Assembly (NCBI RefSeq): GCF_018448495.1
Contig: NZ_CP049902.1
Coordinates: 1,550,001 to 1,614,000, forward strand
DNA length: 64,000 bases
Direction of reading: 5' to 3'
Origin: Psychrobacter sp. WY6
GTDB lineage: Bacteria; Pseudomonadota; Gammaproteobacteria; Pseudomonadales; Moraxellaceae
Shown in pieces: positions 30,766-40,669 of the stretch. The notes beneath the pieces are model-generated. The model saw only the letters and a list, made by a program, of their open reading frames with translations, was not told where the DNA came from and did no database searches. The translations under genes and the position numbers were made by a program. Every line of letters begins with the position of its first letter. Positions within the stretch are counted from its first letter, which is position 1.

Positions 30766-31626
30766 ATGACAGTTAAAAAAGAACCAGCATTGGATGATGT
30801 ATTGCTTAGACCTTTGGTTGAAGCTGCGCTAACTGAGGATTTGGGCAGACGCGGAGATGTCACATCACAAGCCACCATTCCAGCCGATATGCAAGCGAAG
30901 CTAGAGATTAAAGCGCGGCAAGCAGGCGTGATATGTGGTATGGATTTGGCACGTTTATCGTTTGCCATGGTTGATCCTCAGATTGAGTTTGTGGCTCAAG
31001 TTGCTGATGGTGAATGGGTTGATGCAGGTACAGTCTTGGCTAGTGTGCGTGGTAATGCGCGCCATTTACTGACAGCAGAACGTACCGCGCTCAATTTTAT
31101 GACCCACTTGAGTGGCATTGCGACAGATACCAGAAAAATTGTAGATAGCGTTGCAGAGTATCCTGCGCAAATTACTTGTACACGTAAGACCATTCCTGGC
31201 TTGCGCATTGTACAAAAGTACGCGGTACGCTGCGGCGGCGGGCGCAACCATCGTTTGGGACTGGATGATGCTATTTTAATCAAAGACAATCATATTGCTA
31301 TCGCTGGTGATATCAAGACTGCGATTAAACAAGCGCAAAACTTCGCTGGGCATTTAATTCCCATCGAAGTAGAAGTGGATACTTTAGAGCAGCTAGCGCA
31401 AGCATTAGATGCTGGTGTGAGCTTGGTGCTATTAGATAATATGTCCCCTGAAATACTAGCGCAGGCAGTAACGATGTGTAAAGGTCGTGCTAGAACAGAA
31501 GCTTCAGGTGGTATTACTCCTGAAACGGTGCAAGCAGCAGCAAAAACGGGTGTTGATTTTATTGCCATGGGTTATTTGACGCACAGTACCACGGCATTAG
31601 ATATCGGTCTTGATTTTAGCGCATGA
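30766..31626 (+). CDS. nadC: Nicotinate-nucleotide pyrophosphorylase (quinolinate phosphoribosyltransferase)
   Basis: Intact, 286 residues, the normal length. It converts quinolinate and PRPP to nicotinate mononucleotide. Family blocks: AALTEDLGRRGDVTS, LNFMTHLSGIAT, the substrate-binding TRKTIPGLRIVQKYAVRCGG, HRLGLDDAILIKDNH, VEVDTLEQL, LDNMSPE and EASGGI. With nadB and nadA it completes the aspartate route to the first mononucleotide. Confidence 0.97.
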   Translation: MTVKKEPALDDVLLRPLVEAALTEDLGRRGDVTSQATIPADMQAKLEIKARQAGVICGMDLARLSFAMVDPQIEFVAQVADGEWVDAGTVLASVRGNARHLLTAERTALNFMTHLSGIATDTRKIVDSVAEYPAQITCTRKTIPGLRIVQKYAVRCGGGRNHRLGLDDAILIKDNHIAIAGDIKTAIKQAQNFAGHLIPIEVEVDTLEQLAQALDAGVSLVLLDNMSPEILAQAVTMCKGRARTEASGGITPETVQAAAKTGVDFIAMGYLTHSTTALDIGLDFSA

Positions 31627-31832
31627 TTTTCAACATGCCTGTCTCCACATACCTGTTTTAGCGATTAGGCTTTATGAGGTTATTTACCCACCAAATAGTG
31701 GCTGATAGGTCAATGTTGAGCCTCTATTTTCGTTGATAGTCTGCTGCCAGAAAGGTAAGCAAAGTTAATGATTTAATTAGCTTATCTGCCTATGATACAA
31801 TATAAGCTACAAAGTTATTGTTAACCATCTAT

Positions 31833-31871
31833 TGGGTCATCGTTGCACTCGCACGATGACCTTATCTTTTT
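31833..31871 (+). terminator. Hairpin with T-run upstream of marC
   Basis: GGTCATCG-T-TGC (from 31835) pairs with GCA-CGATGACC (to 31861) with one bulged T, followed by TTATCTTTTT. It lies 210 bases after nadC and 35 before marC, so it could end nadC transcription or attenuate marC. Confidence 0.6.
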
Positions 31872-31904
31872 GCCCGATTTGACTAATAGACAAGCGAGCG
31901 CTCA

Positions 31905-32544
31905 GTGAATACTGAAATCATCAAGATAATCTTAGCCTTTATGGTGCTGATTAATCCCTTTAGCGCTTTGACGTTTTTTGGATTTGACCCGTGGTTATTC
32001 AATGAATAATCGACGCAAAGTGGCGCGTGTTGCTTGTTTGACGATTTTTATCACTATTAGTTTCTTTACGGTAGCAGGCGAGACATTACTAAAAGCACTT
32101 GGTATTTCTATCGGCTCGTTTCAGCTGGCAGGTGGTATCTTGGTGTTTTTGATTGCTCTTAATATGATGAATGGCGACGGTAATCCCGTGAAGCCCGATC
32201 AAGAAAACTTCGATGTTGACCATGTACAAGACGCGCCGCCCACCATGGCTGCAGCAGTTGTGCCTATCGCTATTCCAATGATGATTGGACCAGGTGGTAT
32301 CTCGACGGTGATTATTTATTCTTCACAAGTCTCTGGTATTTTGCAAGTATCTGCCATATTGATTGCTGGTTTATTTATCAGTCTGTTTTGTTATCTAGCA
32401 CTGATGGCGGCAGGTCGTATCAGTCGCTTGCTGGGTGATACTGGATTGAACATCATGAGCCGAATTATGGGGATGTTATTGGCGGCAGTTTCTATCGAAA
32501 TTATCGTTAATGGCTTACGCACTTTATTTCCTGATTTAGTGTAA
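31905..32544 (+). CDS. MarC-family integral membrane protein (frameshifted)
   Basis: About 213 residues with six hydrophobic helices. The N-terminal motif LAFMVLINPFSALTFF and the internal repeat VVPIAIPMMIGPGGISTVI are typical of the MarC (UPF0056) family, whose transport role is unsettled. The frame breaks in the T-run near 31970, where one base is extra or two are missing. Start GTG 31905 has no strong ribosome site. It appears to be a single gene. Confidence 0.85.
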
Positions 32545-32837
32545 TGACGCTGCTACGTTATGTTTGTCCGTCAATTTTTTGATTTATTCCTTAATGGGCG
32601 TGTTCAGTATTCAACCCTAGCACTGACAGTGCCGATTTATGCATATTTAATACGCCCTAATGAAAAGCACGTGTTAACTCATATCAAATTTAAAAACCAA
32701 AGATTCGGTTAGAAGCCATTTTTGGAGAATAGTCATGTCTTAAGCTATGGCCAATTAATCACCAAAAGTATTCGAAAAAACACCATTCATAAAAATATGT
32801 TACAGTGGAGAGACAACTATTATCATAGGAGTTAGTC

Positions 32838-34217
32838 TTGAGTAATAAAAGAATTGCTATTTTAGGTGCAGGTCCAAGTGGTTTAGCACAATTACGCGCT
32901 TTTGAAGCAGCTCGTTTGGCTGGCGCAAAAAACTTACCTGAGATAGTGTGTTATGAAAAGCAAAACGCTATTGGTGGCATGTGGAACTATAGCTGGCGCA
33001 CAGGATTAGACAGAAATGGTGAGCCTGTTCACGGTAGTATGTACCGTTATTTGTGGTCCAATGGTCCCAAAGAGTGCTTAGAATTTGCTGATTATTCGTT
33101 TGACGAGCATTTTGGTGAAGCGATCCCCTCATACCCACCGCGTGAAGTCCTAAAAGACTACATTATGGGGCGTATCGATAAACAAGATATCCAAAAATAC
33201 ATCCGCTTTGAATGCCCAGTACGTTGGGTATCATTTGATGATGAGACGCAAAAATTCACCGTGACGGTGATGAATCATAAAACCAATGAGCAAGTGGAAG
33301 AGTTTGATTATGTCGTCGTGGCGACGGGTCATTTTTCCACGCCCAACATGCCTTACTTTGAAGGGTTAGAAGCTTTCCCCGGTCGCATTCTGCACGCGCA
33401 TGATTTTCGTGACGCCTTAGAATTCAAAGACGAAGATATTTTACTCATCGGCAGTAGTTATTCAGCCGAAGACATTGGCACGCAGTGTTATAAGTATGGT
33501 ACCAAATCAGTCACTATCAGCTATCGCACGCAAGCGCTTGGCTATGATTGGCCAAAGGGTATCAAAGAAGTGCCTTTGGTCACCCATTTTGAAGAAGATG
33601 TGGCGCACTTTGCCGATGGTAGCAGCCAAAAATTTGATGCCATTATTATGTGTACCGGTTATCTATTTCATTTCCCCTTTATGCCCGATGAGTTACGTCT
33701 GCAAACGCATAACTGCTTATATCCAGCCAACTTGCACAAAGGGATTTTTTGGCAGCCAAACCCAAAGCTCATTTATTTAGGTATGCAGGATCAGTACTTC
33801 ACCTTTAATATGTTTGACGCTCAAGCATGGTATGCACGCGATGTGATGATGGGCGATATCGAATTGCCTGAATTGGTACACCGTGAAGCAGATGAGAAAA
33901 AGTGGTTGGCAACTTACGCGAAGTGCGTGACGGTCAGCGATTCAATCGACTTTCAAGCCGCTTATATTCGTGATTTAACCAATGCGACCGATTATCCAGA
34001 ATTTGCAGTTGAAAAACAGGGTGAAATCTTAAAAGAGTGGCAAAAAGACAAAGCCGATAATATCATGACCTTTAGAGAAAAGGCGTATCGCTCTACGTTA
34101 ACAGGCACGCTATCGCCTGAGTTGCCAGAGCCTTGGTTGGACGTCCTTGATGACTCGCTTGAGCATTTTTTGAACTTAACCTTTGTTAAGCCTAAAAAGC
34201 GTAAAAAAGTATCGTAA
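32838..34217 (+). CDS. tmm: Trimethylamine monooxygenase
   Basis: Intact, 459 residues. This FAD/NADPH flavin monooxygenase oxidises trimethylamine to trimethylamine N-oxide. The FAD loop is ILGAGPSG (residues 8-15). The block HGSMYRYLWSNGPKECLEFA is characteristic of bacterial Tmm, as are YPPREVL, the FMO motif FPGRILHAHDF (from residue 180), the NADPH loop GSSYSAEDIG (from 205), and MQDQYFTFNMFDAQAWYARD. TAGGAG precedes the start. It stands alone with its own terminator. Tmm is widespread in marine bacteria, where TMA serves as nitrogen or energy source and TMAO as an osmolyte. Confidence 0.95.
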   Translation: MSNKRIAILGAGPSGLAQLRAFEAARLAGAKNLPEIVCYEKQNAIGGMWNYSWRTGLDRNGEPVHGSMYRYLWSNGPKECLEFADYSFDEHFGEAIPSYPPREVLKDYIMGRIDKQDIQKYIRFECPVRWVSFDDETQKFTVTVMNHKTNEQVEEFDYVVVATGHFSTPNMPYFEGLEAFPGRILHAHDFRDALEFKDEDILLIGSSYSAEDIGTQCYKYGTKSVTISYRTQALGYDWPKGIKEVPLVTHFEEDVAHFADGSSQKFDAIIMCTGYLFHFPFMPDELRLQTHNCLYPANLHKGIFWQPNPKLIYLGMQDQYFTFNMFDAQAWYARDVMMGDIELPELVHREADEKKWLATYAKCVTVSDSIDFQAAYIRDLTNATDYPEFAVEKQGEILKEWQKDKADNIMTFREKAYRSTLTGTLSPELPEPWLDVLDDSLEHFLNLTFVKPKKRKKVS

Positions 34218-34238
34218 ATAGTAAAAGTGTCAGATTTC

Positions 34239-34280
34239 AAAAAGCCAAACGCATTTATACAAGGTGTTTGGCTTTTTTTA
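34239..34280. terminator. Terminator between tmm and the opposing exporter
   Basis: AAAAAGCCAAAC (34239-34250) pairs with GTTTGGCTTTTT (34265-34276), followed by further T. The symmetry (A-run and T-run) lets it serve both strands. Confidence 0.85.
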
Positions 34281-34351
34281 TTCTTATATTAATATGTAGG
34301 GGCTGTGTTAATGGTTTAGTCTATCACCTATTTTTGCCTTTATCGTTGTTT

Positions 34352-34954
34352 TTAACTTTGGTACAAATGCCACGCCAAATACAACATCAGTATCCCTACC
34401 AAAGCATCGAGTATATTCCACGCTTTTGGTTTGGCAAATAATGGTTTGAGTAATCGCGCCCCATAACCCAACGCAAAAAAGAAAAAGAATGAGGCGCTGA
34501 CTGCACCGACTGCAAATGCCAGCTTACTACTAGCACCCGTTGAAACCATACCAACGAGTACCAATGTATCTAAGTAGACGTGTGGGTTAAGCCAAGTAAA
34601 GCCAAAACATAATAACAGGGCTTTTTTTAAGCTAGTGACGACTTGTCCCTCGACGGTGAGTGCATGTGTGACGCGCACACTGGCATATAAGCTCTGCAAT
34701 CCATAGCCTAGCAAGAATACGACGCCAGCGAATTTTGCGATATTGACCACTTGCGGATATTGCGCCGTGACCGCGCCAAAACCGCCAACGCCAGCAGAGA
34801 TTAATAGCGCATCACTGACCGCGCAAAATAAGCAGACAAAAAATATGTGCTCGCGTTTGAGTCCTTGTTTGAGTACAAAGGCGTTTTGTGAGCCAATCGC
34901 GATGATGAGCGATAGCCCAAGTAAGAATCCAGAGGTGTAGTCGGTCGCATTCAT
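34352..34954 (-). CDS. argO: LysE/ArgO-family amino-acid exporter
   Basis: Intact, 200 residues with six membrane segments. The family N-terminus is GFLLGLSLIIAIGSQNAFVLKQGL, and LLLCFGFTWLNPHVYLDTL is the second LysE-family block. This group exports basic amino acids such as arginine or lysine; which one cannot be read from sequence. No LysR-type regulator (argP/lysG) lies beside it. It faces tmm across a shared terminator. Confidence 0.9.
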   Translation of the reverse strand: MNATDYTSGFLLGLSLIIAIGSQNAFVLKQGLKREHIFFVCLFCAVSDALLISAGVGGFGAVTAQYPQVVNIAKFAGVVFLLGYGLQSLYASVRVTHALTVEGQVVTSLKKALLLCFGFTWLNPHVYLDTLVLVGMVSTGASSKLAFAVGAVSASFFFFFALGYGARLLKPLFAKPKAWNILDALVGILMLYLAWHLYQS

Positions 34955-35100
34955 AATAGTGTGCTTAGCATGGGGCGGATGAGAGGTGTTGACATTTTGC
35001 TTACTGGCAGCGCGGTAAAAAGCTGTTAAGATACGCTATTGGATAAATCTATGCAATACGAGCGCAATAAGCGTGCACGGGACGAGGGGCAAGGTAGGTC

Positions 35101-35865
35101 ATGGTGGTAAGTCTGACAAGAATGCTAAAGTCATTTGGGCAAGCTCAAGATGACCTGCCAACGCTAGCAGCCAAAAATGCTCAGGAGATGGCTATCAGTC
35201 AAGATATAGAGGTGACTGATAATAATAGTACAAACAATGATAAAAACGATCAAGCTGTCAGTCAGCGTTCTGTACTGACGCCGCCTGAGCGCAGCGAACG
35301 TATTTGTGATGCTTTGGCGCAAGTGAGTGATATCAGAACGCCGACACCTTTGACTGATCGCTACCTGTCCAATCGCGCTCAGATGCGCCCGACCAATAGA
35401 CCACCTTTTGACCCCGATACTTTATGGTATCTCAAACATGGACGCTGCCCGATTATGACTGAGCTTGTTGATGTGGTCGATGAAGCCACCCTAAACGCCA
35501 TGCCCATCGAGGCGGTTGCGATACTAGACCGTATCAATGGTAAGTTAAAACGCTATCGTGAGTGGAGCAGTGAGCTCAACGAACAGCAGCAACAGCAACA
35601 TAATGAACGCCAATTTGTCATCGATAAGCTGGTGTCAGAGAGCATTCCAGAAGCGCTACATCATTATGAGCAATTACAGCGTTTTAGCCCGCACCGTACC
35701 AAAAACAATATGGTGCAAGGAAAAATGACGGCAGGTGACATGCTGACGGATTTGTTTTTAGAGATTGATTATGAGCTTGATGAATTGTTAGACGAGCTGC
35801 ATCAAACGGTGATGAATCGTTTGGCTTCAACGCACCGTTATGTCAAAAGCCGGACAAAAAGTTAA
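35101..35865 (+). CDS. Unknown protein, paralog block member A
   Basis: Intact, 254 residues, not recognised. After an 80-residue polar, low-complexity start, the C-terminal 140 residues are helical: VAILDRINGKLKRYREWS, a Gln-rich turn, QFVIDKLVSESIPEALHHYEQL, and a final acidic helical pair (LFLEIDYELDELLDELHQ then STHRYVKSR). The next two genes repeat this order of elements, suggesting three diverged copies. Unlike B and C it has no clear membrane anchor. No catalytic motif is seen. Confidence 0.7.
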   Translation: MVVSLTRMLKSFGQAQDDLPTLAAKNAQEMAISQDIEVTDNNSTNNDKNDQAVSQRSVLTPPERSERICDALAQVSDIRTPTPLTDRYLSNRAQMRPTNRPPFDPDTLWYLKHGRCPIMTELVDVVDEATLNAMPIEAVAILDRINGKLKRYREWSSELNEQQQQQHNERQFVIDKLVSESIPEALHHYEQLQRFSPHRTKNNMVQGKMTAGDMLTDLFLEIDYELDELLDELHQTVMNRLASTHRYVKSRTKS

Positions 35866-36104
35866 TTACTAATAGATAATGGCTGTTAATTGGCATTATA
35901 AAATTAACATAATTCAGAGCTGTGATTAAATTGGGGACACGCCCTAACATGGTTTTCACACAAGCGACGTAATGCATAACAATATAGGGCTTTAATAGAG
36001 CCTTATTTTTTTGTTTAATAATAACTATCTATCTTATTTAGAATAATAAGAAATTTACCAAGCTATTTAGCCAAGCCATTTTATTCAACAATTAGGATAC
36101 TCTA

Positions 36105-36788
36105 ATGACTCAAGTTACTGCGATGTTTGTCATGTTCATTTTATATGGAGTGTTACCAGTCGCTGGGTTATATCTTGGGTATCGTGGTATCAAAAAAATG
36201 ACTGCGCCTAAGATGCTTGAGTACAAAGCGATGCCGCAATTGGGTTACATCCCAGAAAAAAGCTTGCCTGTTGAAGTCAAAACAGCACTCGACCAAATCA
36301 ATGAAAAAGGGGAGAAGCTGCGAGTCATTTATGGCGATACCAATAATGATGGCAAGATAGACGATAAAGACACGGTCAATGAAACCTACATTATGATTCA
36401 AAACCTAATGGACAGACATGTGCCACTTGCTGTGACTGACTATCGCCGCTTGCACGACTTAGATATGGGGGAGGGCGCGCGCGCTGACACGACCAAAATT
36501 AAGCACTCTAATGTGACTGGAAAAGAAGCGCTATTAGATGTATTGCGTACCATTAATACTCAGTTTGATGATTTATTGAATGCCTCTTATCATCAAGATG
36601 GTCAAAAGCTGCTCGCGACCAACCGCTATCTACAAAAACGCTTTAATAATCCTGCTACTACGACAGATATGCAAAAGCTCGATAGCAATGTTAGTAGTGT
36701 CAGTAGTGCTAATATAGAAATTAAAGCGATTGAAGATCCAACTGGCGCAACTGGTGAGAATGTGAGTGCTGAGAATATTAAACTGTAA
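36105..36788 (+). CDS. Unknown membrane-anchored protein with EF-hand-like loop, paralog member B
   Basis: Intact, 227 residues. An N-terminal membrane helix (AMFVMFILYGVLPVAGLYLGY) precedes a cytoplasm- or periplasm-facing domain. It has LDQINEKGEKLRVIY, then a perfect calcium-loop pattern DTNNDGKIDDKD at residues about 86-97, then QNLMDRHVPLAVTDYRRL and the helical ending LRTINTQFDDLLN and TNRYLQKRF. The loop replaces the Gln-rich turn of member A. The C-terminal 45 residues are Thr/Ser/Asn-rich. An AATTAGGA site precedes the start. The function is unknown. Confidence 0.72.
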   Translation: MTQVTAMFVMFILYGVLPVAGLYLGYRGIKKMTAPKMLEYKAMPQLGYIPEKSLPVEVKTALDQINEKGEKLRVIYGDTNNDGKIDDKDTVNETYIMIQNLMDRHVPLAVTDYRRLHDLDMGEGARADTTKIKHSNVTGKEALLDVLRTINTQFDDLLNASYHQDGQKLLATNRYLQKRFNNPATTTDMQKLDSNVSSVSSANIEIKAIEDPTGATGENVSAENIKL

Positions 36789-36828
36789 AGGCAAAGTGGT
36801 TTGATTAAACGATGAAGAGTAAGGGTAT

Positions 36829-37386
36829 ATGAGCATCTTAATAGGCATTGGCATTGTAACGACCGTTACCACCTTTTATTTGGGTAAAAAAGGCTGGCAT
36901 GCGCTGCACAAAGCGGTCGGTATTTCGCCAGGTGTACTCACTTATCAGGATTATGATGCACCGTTGTCATTGTCCAAACTCAGTTGGCAGCAACTAAATT
37001 TAAATAAAAAATACCTGAAAGATTTGTCAGAGCCACAGCTGCGCCAATTAAAACGTATCGATGAAAAAGTAACCCGCTATCAAGTGTATCAAAAATCACT
37101 ACAAGCTCAGCATAAAACGCCTGCCGTAACCGAGCAACAGTTTGTATTGAATAAGATGTTGCACACTAGGCTGCCTGAAATGCTTGCCAGTCATCATCAT
37201 CTAGCGAATATTAATATAAGCGCTGACAATGCAGATAATGAAAAAAAGGCAGAAGCCAATCAGTTATTACAGCAGGTATTTAATAATATTGAGCAGCGTC
37301 TAGATAGATTATTAGAACAAATGGGAAGTCAGCAGTTACAAGAACTACGAGTAATGAGGAATTATATTAATAGCCACGATAGCTAA
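36829..37386 (+). CDS. Unknown membrane-anchored protein, paralog member C
   Basis: Intact, 185 residues. A short N-terminal hydrophobic helix (ILIGIGIVTTVTTFYLG) is followed by QLKRIDEKVTRYQVYQKSL, QQFVLNKMLHTRLPEMLASHH and the ending VFNNIEQRLDRLLEQMGS then MRNYINSH. These match members A and B in order and spacing. It lies 40 bases after B and is probably co-transcribed with it. It ends at a strong terminator shared with rluB. Confidence 0.72.
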   Translation: MSILIGIGIVTTVTTFYLGKKGWHALHKAVGISPGVLTYQDYDAPLSLSKLSWQQLNLNKKYLKDLSEPQLRQLKRIDEKVTRYQVYQKSLQAQHKTPAVTEQQFVLNKMLHTRLPEMLASHHHLANINISADNADNEKKAEANQLLQQVFNNIEQRLDRLLEQMGSQQLQELRVMRNYINSHDS

Positions 37387-37430
37387 ATATAAGTCGTCAG
37401 GTTGACAACGACTTTTTGTAAAACTTATAT

Positions 37431-37471
37431 AAAAAAGCTGCCAATGATTATTCATCATTGGCAGCTTTTTT
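37431..37471. terminator. Bidirectional terminator between member C and rluB
   Basis: AAAAAAGCTGCCAATGAT and ATCATTGGCAGCTTTTTT form an 18-base stem (37431-37448 with 37454-37471) around a five-base loop, with A and T runs on either side. Confidence 0.92.
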
Positions 37472-37530
37472 GTGGTCTACTTTAAAACTATTGAAGATTC
37501 AAAGTCACACTACATTTTACATTTAGGCGA

Positions 37531-38484
37531 TTAACGCTTGTCGTTGCGGTCACGAGTATTGCGCGTACCACGGCTGGCAGGGCTAGCACTACTTTTAGGC
37601 TTCGCGCTGCTGTTACGATTGTCGCTACCACTGCGGCTATCGCTACGACTGTCAGTAGCGCGACGCGCTTTAAGCGGCTTGCTTCTGATACGCTCTTGCT
37701 TCTCTTTCGCTGCGCCATGCAGACCCGTACCATAACGAGGACGCAAGCTCACTAGATCGGTCAACGTATTGATGTCTTTTCTGTCGAGTTCTAAGAAACG
37801 ACCAGTACGTAGCTCTTTTGGTAGAGCAATCGTACCGTAACGCGTGCGCAGTAGACGGCTTACTTTCAGGCCTTGTGATTCAAACAAGCGACGTACTTCA
37901 CGGTTACGACCTTCTTTTAGTTGGACGTGATACCACTTGTTGACGCCTTCACCACCGCCTTCTTTGATATCTTCAAACTTTGCAAGGCCATCTTCTAGCA
38001 TAACGCCAGCCGTTAATGCACGTGCAATTTCAGGCGTGACTTCACCCAATACACGTACTGCGTACTCGCGAGTGACTTCACCAGACGGATGCATCAAGCG
38101 ATGCGCCATCTCACCATCATTGGTAAACAATAATAGCCCGGTTGAATTGATGTCCAAGCGACCAACCATCACCCAGCGATCATGAGTCAGTTTTGGTAAA
38201 CGCTCAAAAACGGTTGGACGACCTTCTGGATCTTTAGCAGAGCAGACTTCGCCTTCAGGTTTGTAGTAAGCGATAACACGGCGACGCTTTTCGTTTTCAG
38301 AGGTGTATTTGATCTGACGACCGTCAACGCGAATCTCATCGCCTTGCTCGACGCGATCACCAATGGTCGCAGGTCCGTTATTAACAGTAACACGCCCTGA
38401 TTTTATGACTTCTTCCATTTGACGGCGTGAGCCAAGACCCATACGGGCGAGGGCTTTCTGTAATTTTTCATCTTTCATAATCAT
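37531..38484 (-). CDS. rluB: 23S rRNA pseudouridine synthase RluB
   Basis: Intact, 317 residues. An N-terminal S4 RNA-binding domain (KLQKALARMGLGSRRQMEE, then GRVTVNN) is followed by the synthase domain with the catalytic Asp in GRLDINSTGLLLFTNDG and the RluB/E/F-type GRNREVRRLFE. The enzyme makes pseudouridine in 23S rRNA. The last 65 residues are a Ser/Arg/Lys-rich disordered tail (for example RSDSRSGSDNRNSS), as seen in some RluB proteins. ATG 38478 (MKDEKL), with AAGG at a better distance, is an alternative start. The region before it has an 8-base inverted repeat at 38502-38521. Confidence 0.93.
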   Translation of the reverse strand: MIMKDEKLQKALARMGLGSRRQMEEVIKSGRVTVNNGPATIGDRVEQGDEIRVDGRQIKYTSENEKRRRVIAYYKPEGEVCSAKDPEGRPTVFERLPKLTHDRWVMVGRLDINSTGLLLFTNDGEMAHRLMHPSGEVTREYAVRVLGEVTPEIARALTAGVMLEDGLAKFEDIKEGGGEGVNKWYHVQLKEGRNREVRRLFESQGLKVSRLLRTRYGTIALPKELRTGRFLELDRKDINTLTDLVSLRPRYGTGLHGAAKEKQERIRSKPLKARRATDSRSDSRSGSDNRNSSAKPKSSASPASRGTRNTRDRNDKR

Positions 38485-39065
38485 GTCCTTGAGTCGGTGG
38501 GTTTACATTTCTCAATGTAAAAAATTGGATTGACTATTCTACGCTATTTTGATGACTTTAGCACGCAAACCAGTATCTACAAACGGTATCAATTTATCGT
38601 TTTACATTAATAAAAGAAAGTTTGCTAAATTAAAAGAGATTTCTAAAATAAAAGTTGATTAGGGTGTTGTGAAACTAAGCTATTTGCACACAAATGCTTA
38701 TATTTATTTTTTAATAAAACAGTAAGTTCTCTAAGTATTATTAAGATCAGTTAAGCAGCATAACCAATACCAAATTTCTATTTTCGGCAGCATGAACCGT
38801 AAAAAACTGCTAACACCTTTTAATATGTCCTCCTATTTAGATTTTTCTGTCTTTTTGTTTTTATTGATATGCGCTATACATTATTTACGAGAAGGGCTTG
38901 CGTAAAATAAATTAACTAAAAAAACTGTTCTTACATCAATGTTTATAAATATTGCGTTATGTATAGTTTAGGTGTATATTCAATAAATACATCCTTTTTT
39001 ATGAATATATTGATAGCAGCAAGGCACTTATTTTTGATTCACGAATATAAATATGAGTAACTGTT
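38485..39065. other. AT-rich intergenic region before the polysaccharide cluster
   Basis: A 581-base gap between rluB and the export lipoprotein. It is markedly AT-rich and has no ORF I can support. It must hold the divergent promoters of rluB and of the polysaccharide operon. The inverted repeat TTTACATT/AATGTAAA (38502-38509, 38514-38521) lies just before rluB. I did not find a JUMPstart/ops-type element. Confidence 0.6.
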
Positions 39066-40155
39066 ATGGTTTATAAATATTTCATTTCTGTACAAAAGCG
39101 CTCCTTAATAGCGAGTGCGTCTTGCTTATTGCTGACAGTATTACTCAGCAGTTGCACCATAAATTCAGGACTTCAGTCTGGAAAATTACCTGAGTCAGGG
39201 ACATTCACTGCAGAAAACGGTCTACAATTCTATATTCAACCTTTGAGTTTGGCTAATCTACCACCTAAAGAAGCCGTCAATCTTGATCGAGATTTATATC
39301 ATTTAGTAAAAACATCTGGGCGTGTCAGCTATGGCATTGCTAAAGGGGATGTTCTCAATATTATCCTGACCAATTATCCAGATATTAACGCCTCAACGTC
39401 TAGTCTGACCGTTGACCAGCAAGGGTTTATACAATTCCCCTTAATAGGGAGAGTCAAAGCCAGTGGTCTCAGTGTGCCGCAGTTCACTGCCACTTTGCAA
39501 AGCAAGCTTCAACGCTATCTCAAATACTCAGATCCTCAGGTCAAAATCATCAACTACCGTGGTAGTAAGTTTTTCGTAGATGGTGAGGTCAAGCAGTCTG
39601 GTGAGTTTGTTATCGCAGATGTGCCCATCTCTATATGGCGCTATTTCTATGGCGGGTGGTACGACTGATACGGGTGATTCAAACCATATCGTATTAAACC
39701 GTCAAGGCAAAAGTTACAAGCTCGGTATCCAATCATTAAATCAAATGGGGCTGTCTGCCAATCAAATATACTTACAAGACGGCGATGCTATTCATGTCAA
39801 TAGCCAAAGCCGCAATAAGGTCTATGTATTGGGAGAATTTGGCAAAATTGAGCCCGTTGCTATTCCTGAGCAAGGGCTGAGCCTAGCGCATGTATTAGGT
39901 GAGTCAAATGGATTGAATTCTAATACGGCCAATGCGGCCAAAGTATATATCGTTCGGGATAATCCAAAGTATCAATACACCAATATTTATTATGTCGACA
40001 TGCAGAGCATCACAAGTTTTGCTTTGGCCAGTCGTTTTGACATGCAAGCCAATGACATCCTTTATGTTGATCCAACTGGCTTGGCGCGCTGGAACCGTAT
40101 TATCAGCGCCATACTGCCTTCAACATCAGCAATCAATGTGATTTCAGGGATATAG
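39066..40155 (+). CDS. wza: Polysaccharide export lipoprotein Wza (frameshifted)
   Basis: The outer-membrane export channel of Wzx/Wzy capsule systems. A signal peptide ends at the lipobox LLSSC. The export domain covers YGIAKGDVLNIILTNYPD, QQGFIQFPLIGRVKASGLS and DPQVKIINYRGSKFFVDGEV. After a break near 39633 that joins ADVPIS to LYGAISMAGGTTDTG, the SLBB-type repeats continue (NKVYVLGEFGKIEPV) to DPTGLARWNRIISAILP. Joined length about 363 residues. It is the first gene of the cluster, followed by the cognate phosphatase and kinase. Confidence 0.93.
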
Positions 40156-40164
40156 GAGTCAGTC

Positions 40165-40639
40165 ATGCGAGCGTTTGATCAGATCTTGGTTGTTTGTGTT
40201 GGCAATATATGCCGCAGCCCGATGGCCGCTGCCATATTAACGGCATATTATCCAGAAACACATCGACTCTGCTGGTCTGTCAGCGCTCGTAGGTCACGCA
40301 GCTGATGCCAAAGCGGTTGCATTGATGGCTACTCATAATATAGACATCAGTGCTCATATCGCCAAGCAAATTGATGAAGCATTAGTCAGTCAGTCAGATT
40401 TAATTTTGACGATGACAACCAGCCAAACCAAATGGATTGAAAGTCAGTGGCCGCACTGTCGCGGAAAAATCTTTCGAATTGGGCATTGGCTTGATAAAGA
40501 TATTGCTGACCCTTATCAGCAGGATGACTCAGCATTTGAGAAGAGTAGACAAGATATTATCGATAGTCTTGAACAATGGACTGACAAGATTAGCGACGCG
40601 CCATCGATTAGAGCGTTGAAGTTCAGCGAATGCTATTAA
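40165..40639 (+). CDS. wzb: Low-molecular-weight protein-tyrosine phosphatase Wzb (frameshifted)
   Basis: Removes phosphate from the Wzc kinase. The P-loop VCVGNICRSPMA near residue 10 has the catalytic C-x5-R, and the acid loop is DIADPYQQDDSAFE. One base is missing near 40263, where YPETHIDSAGLSALVGHAAD is recovered. About 158 residues, a little longer than usual. GGAG at 40154-40157 supports ATG 40165. Position between wza and wzc is the standard order. Confidence 0.92.
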
Positions 40640-40669
40640 ACGATCAACATTGAGCGATGAGTATTGGTT

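Noticed and set aside
34188..34217. PKKRKKV at the end of trimethylamine monooxygenase resembling a nuclear localisation signal
   Set aside because: A bacterial enzyme with no sign of host targeting; a short basic tail arises easily by chance.
37538..37735. Leu/Arg-rich plus-strand frame opposite the rluB tail
   Set aside because: It mirrors the repetitive Ser/Arg codons of the rluB C-terminal tail.
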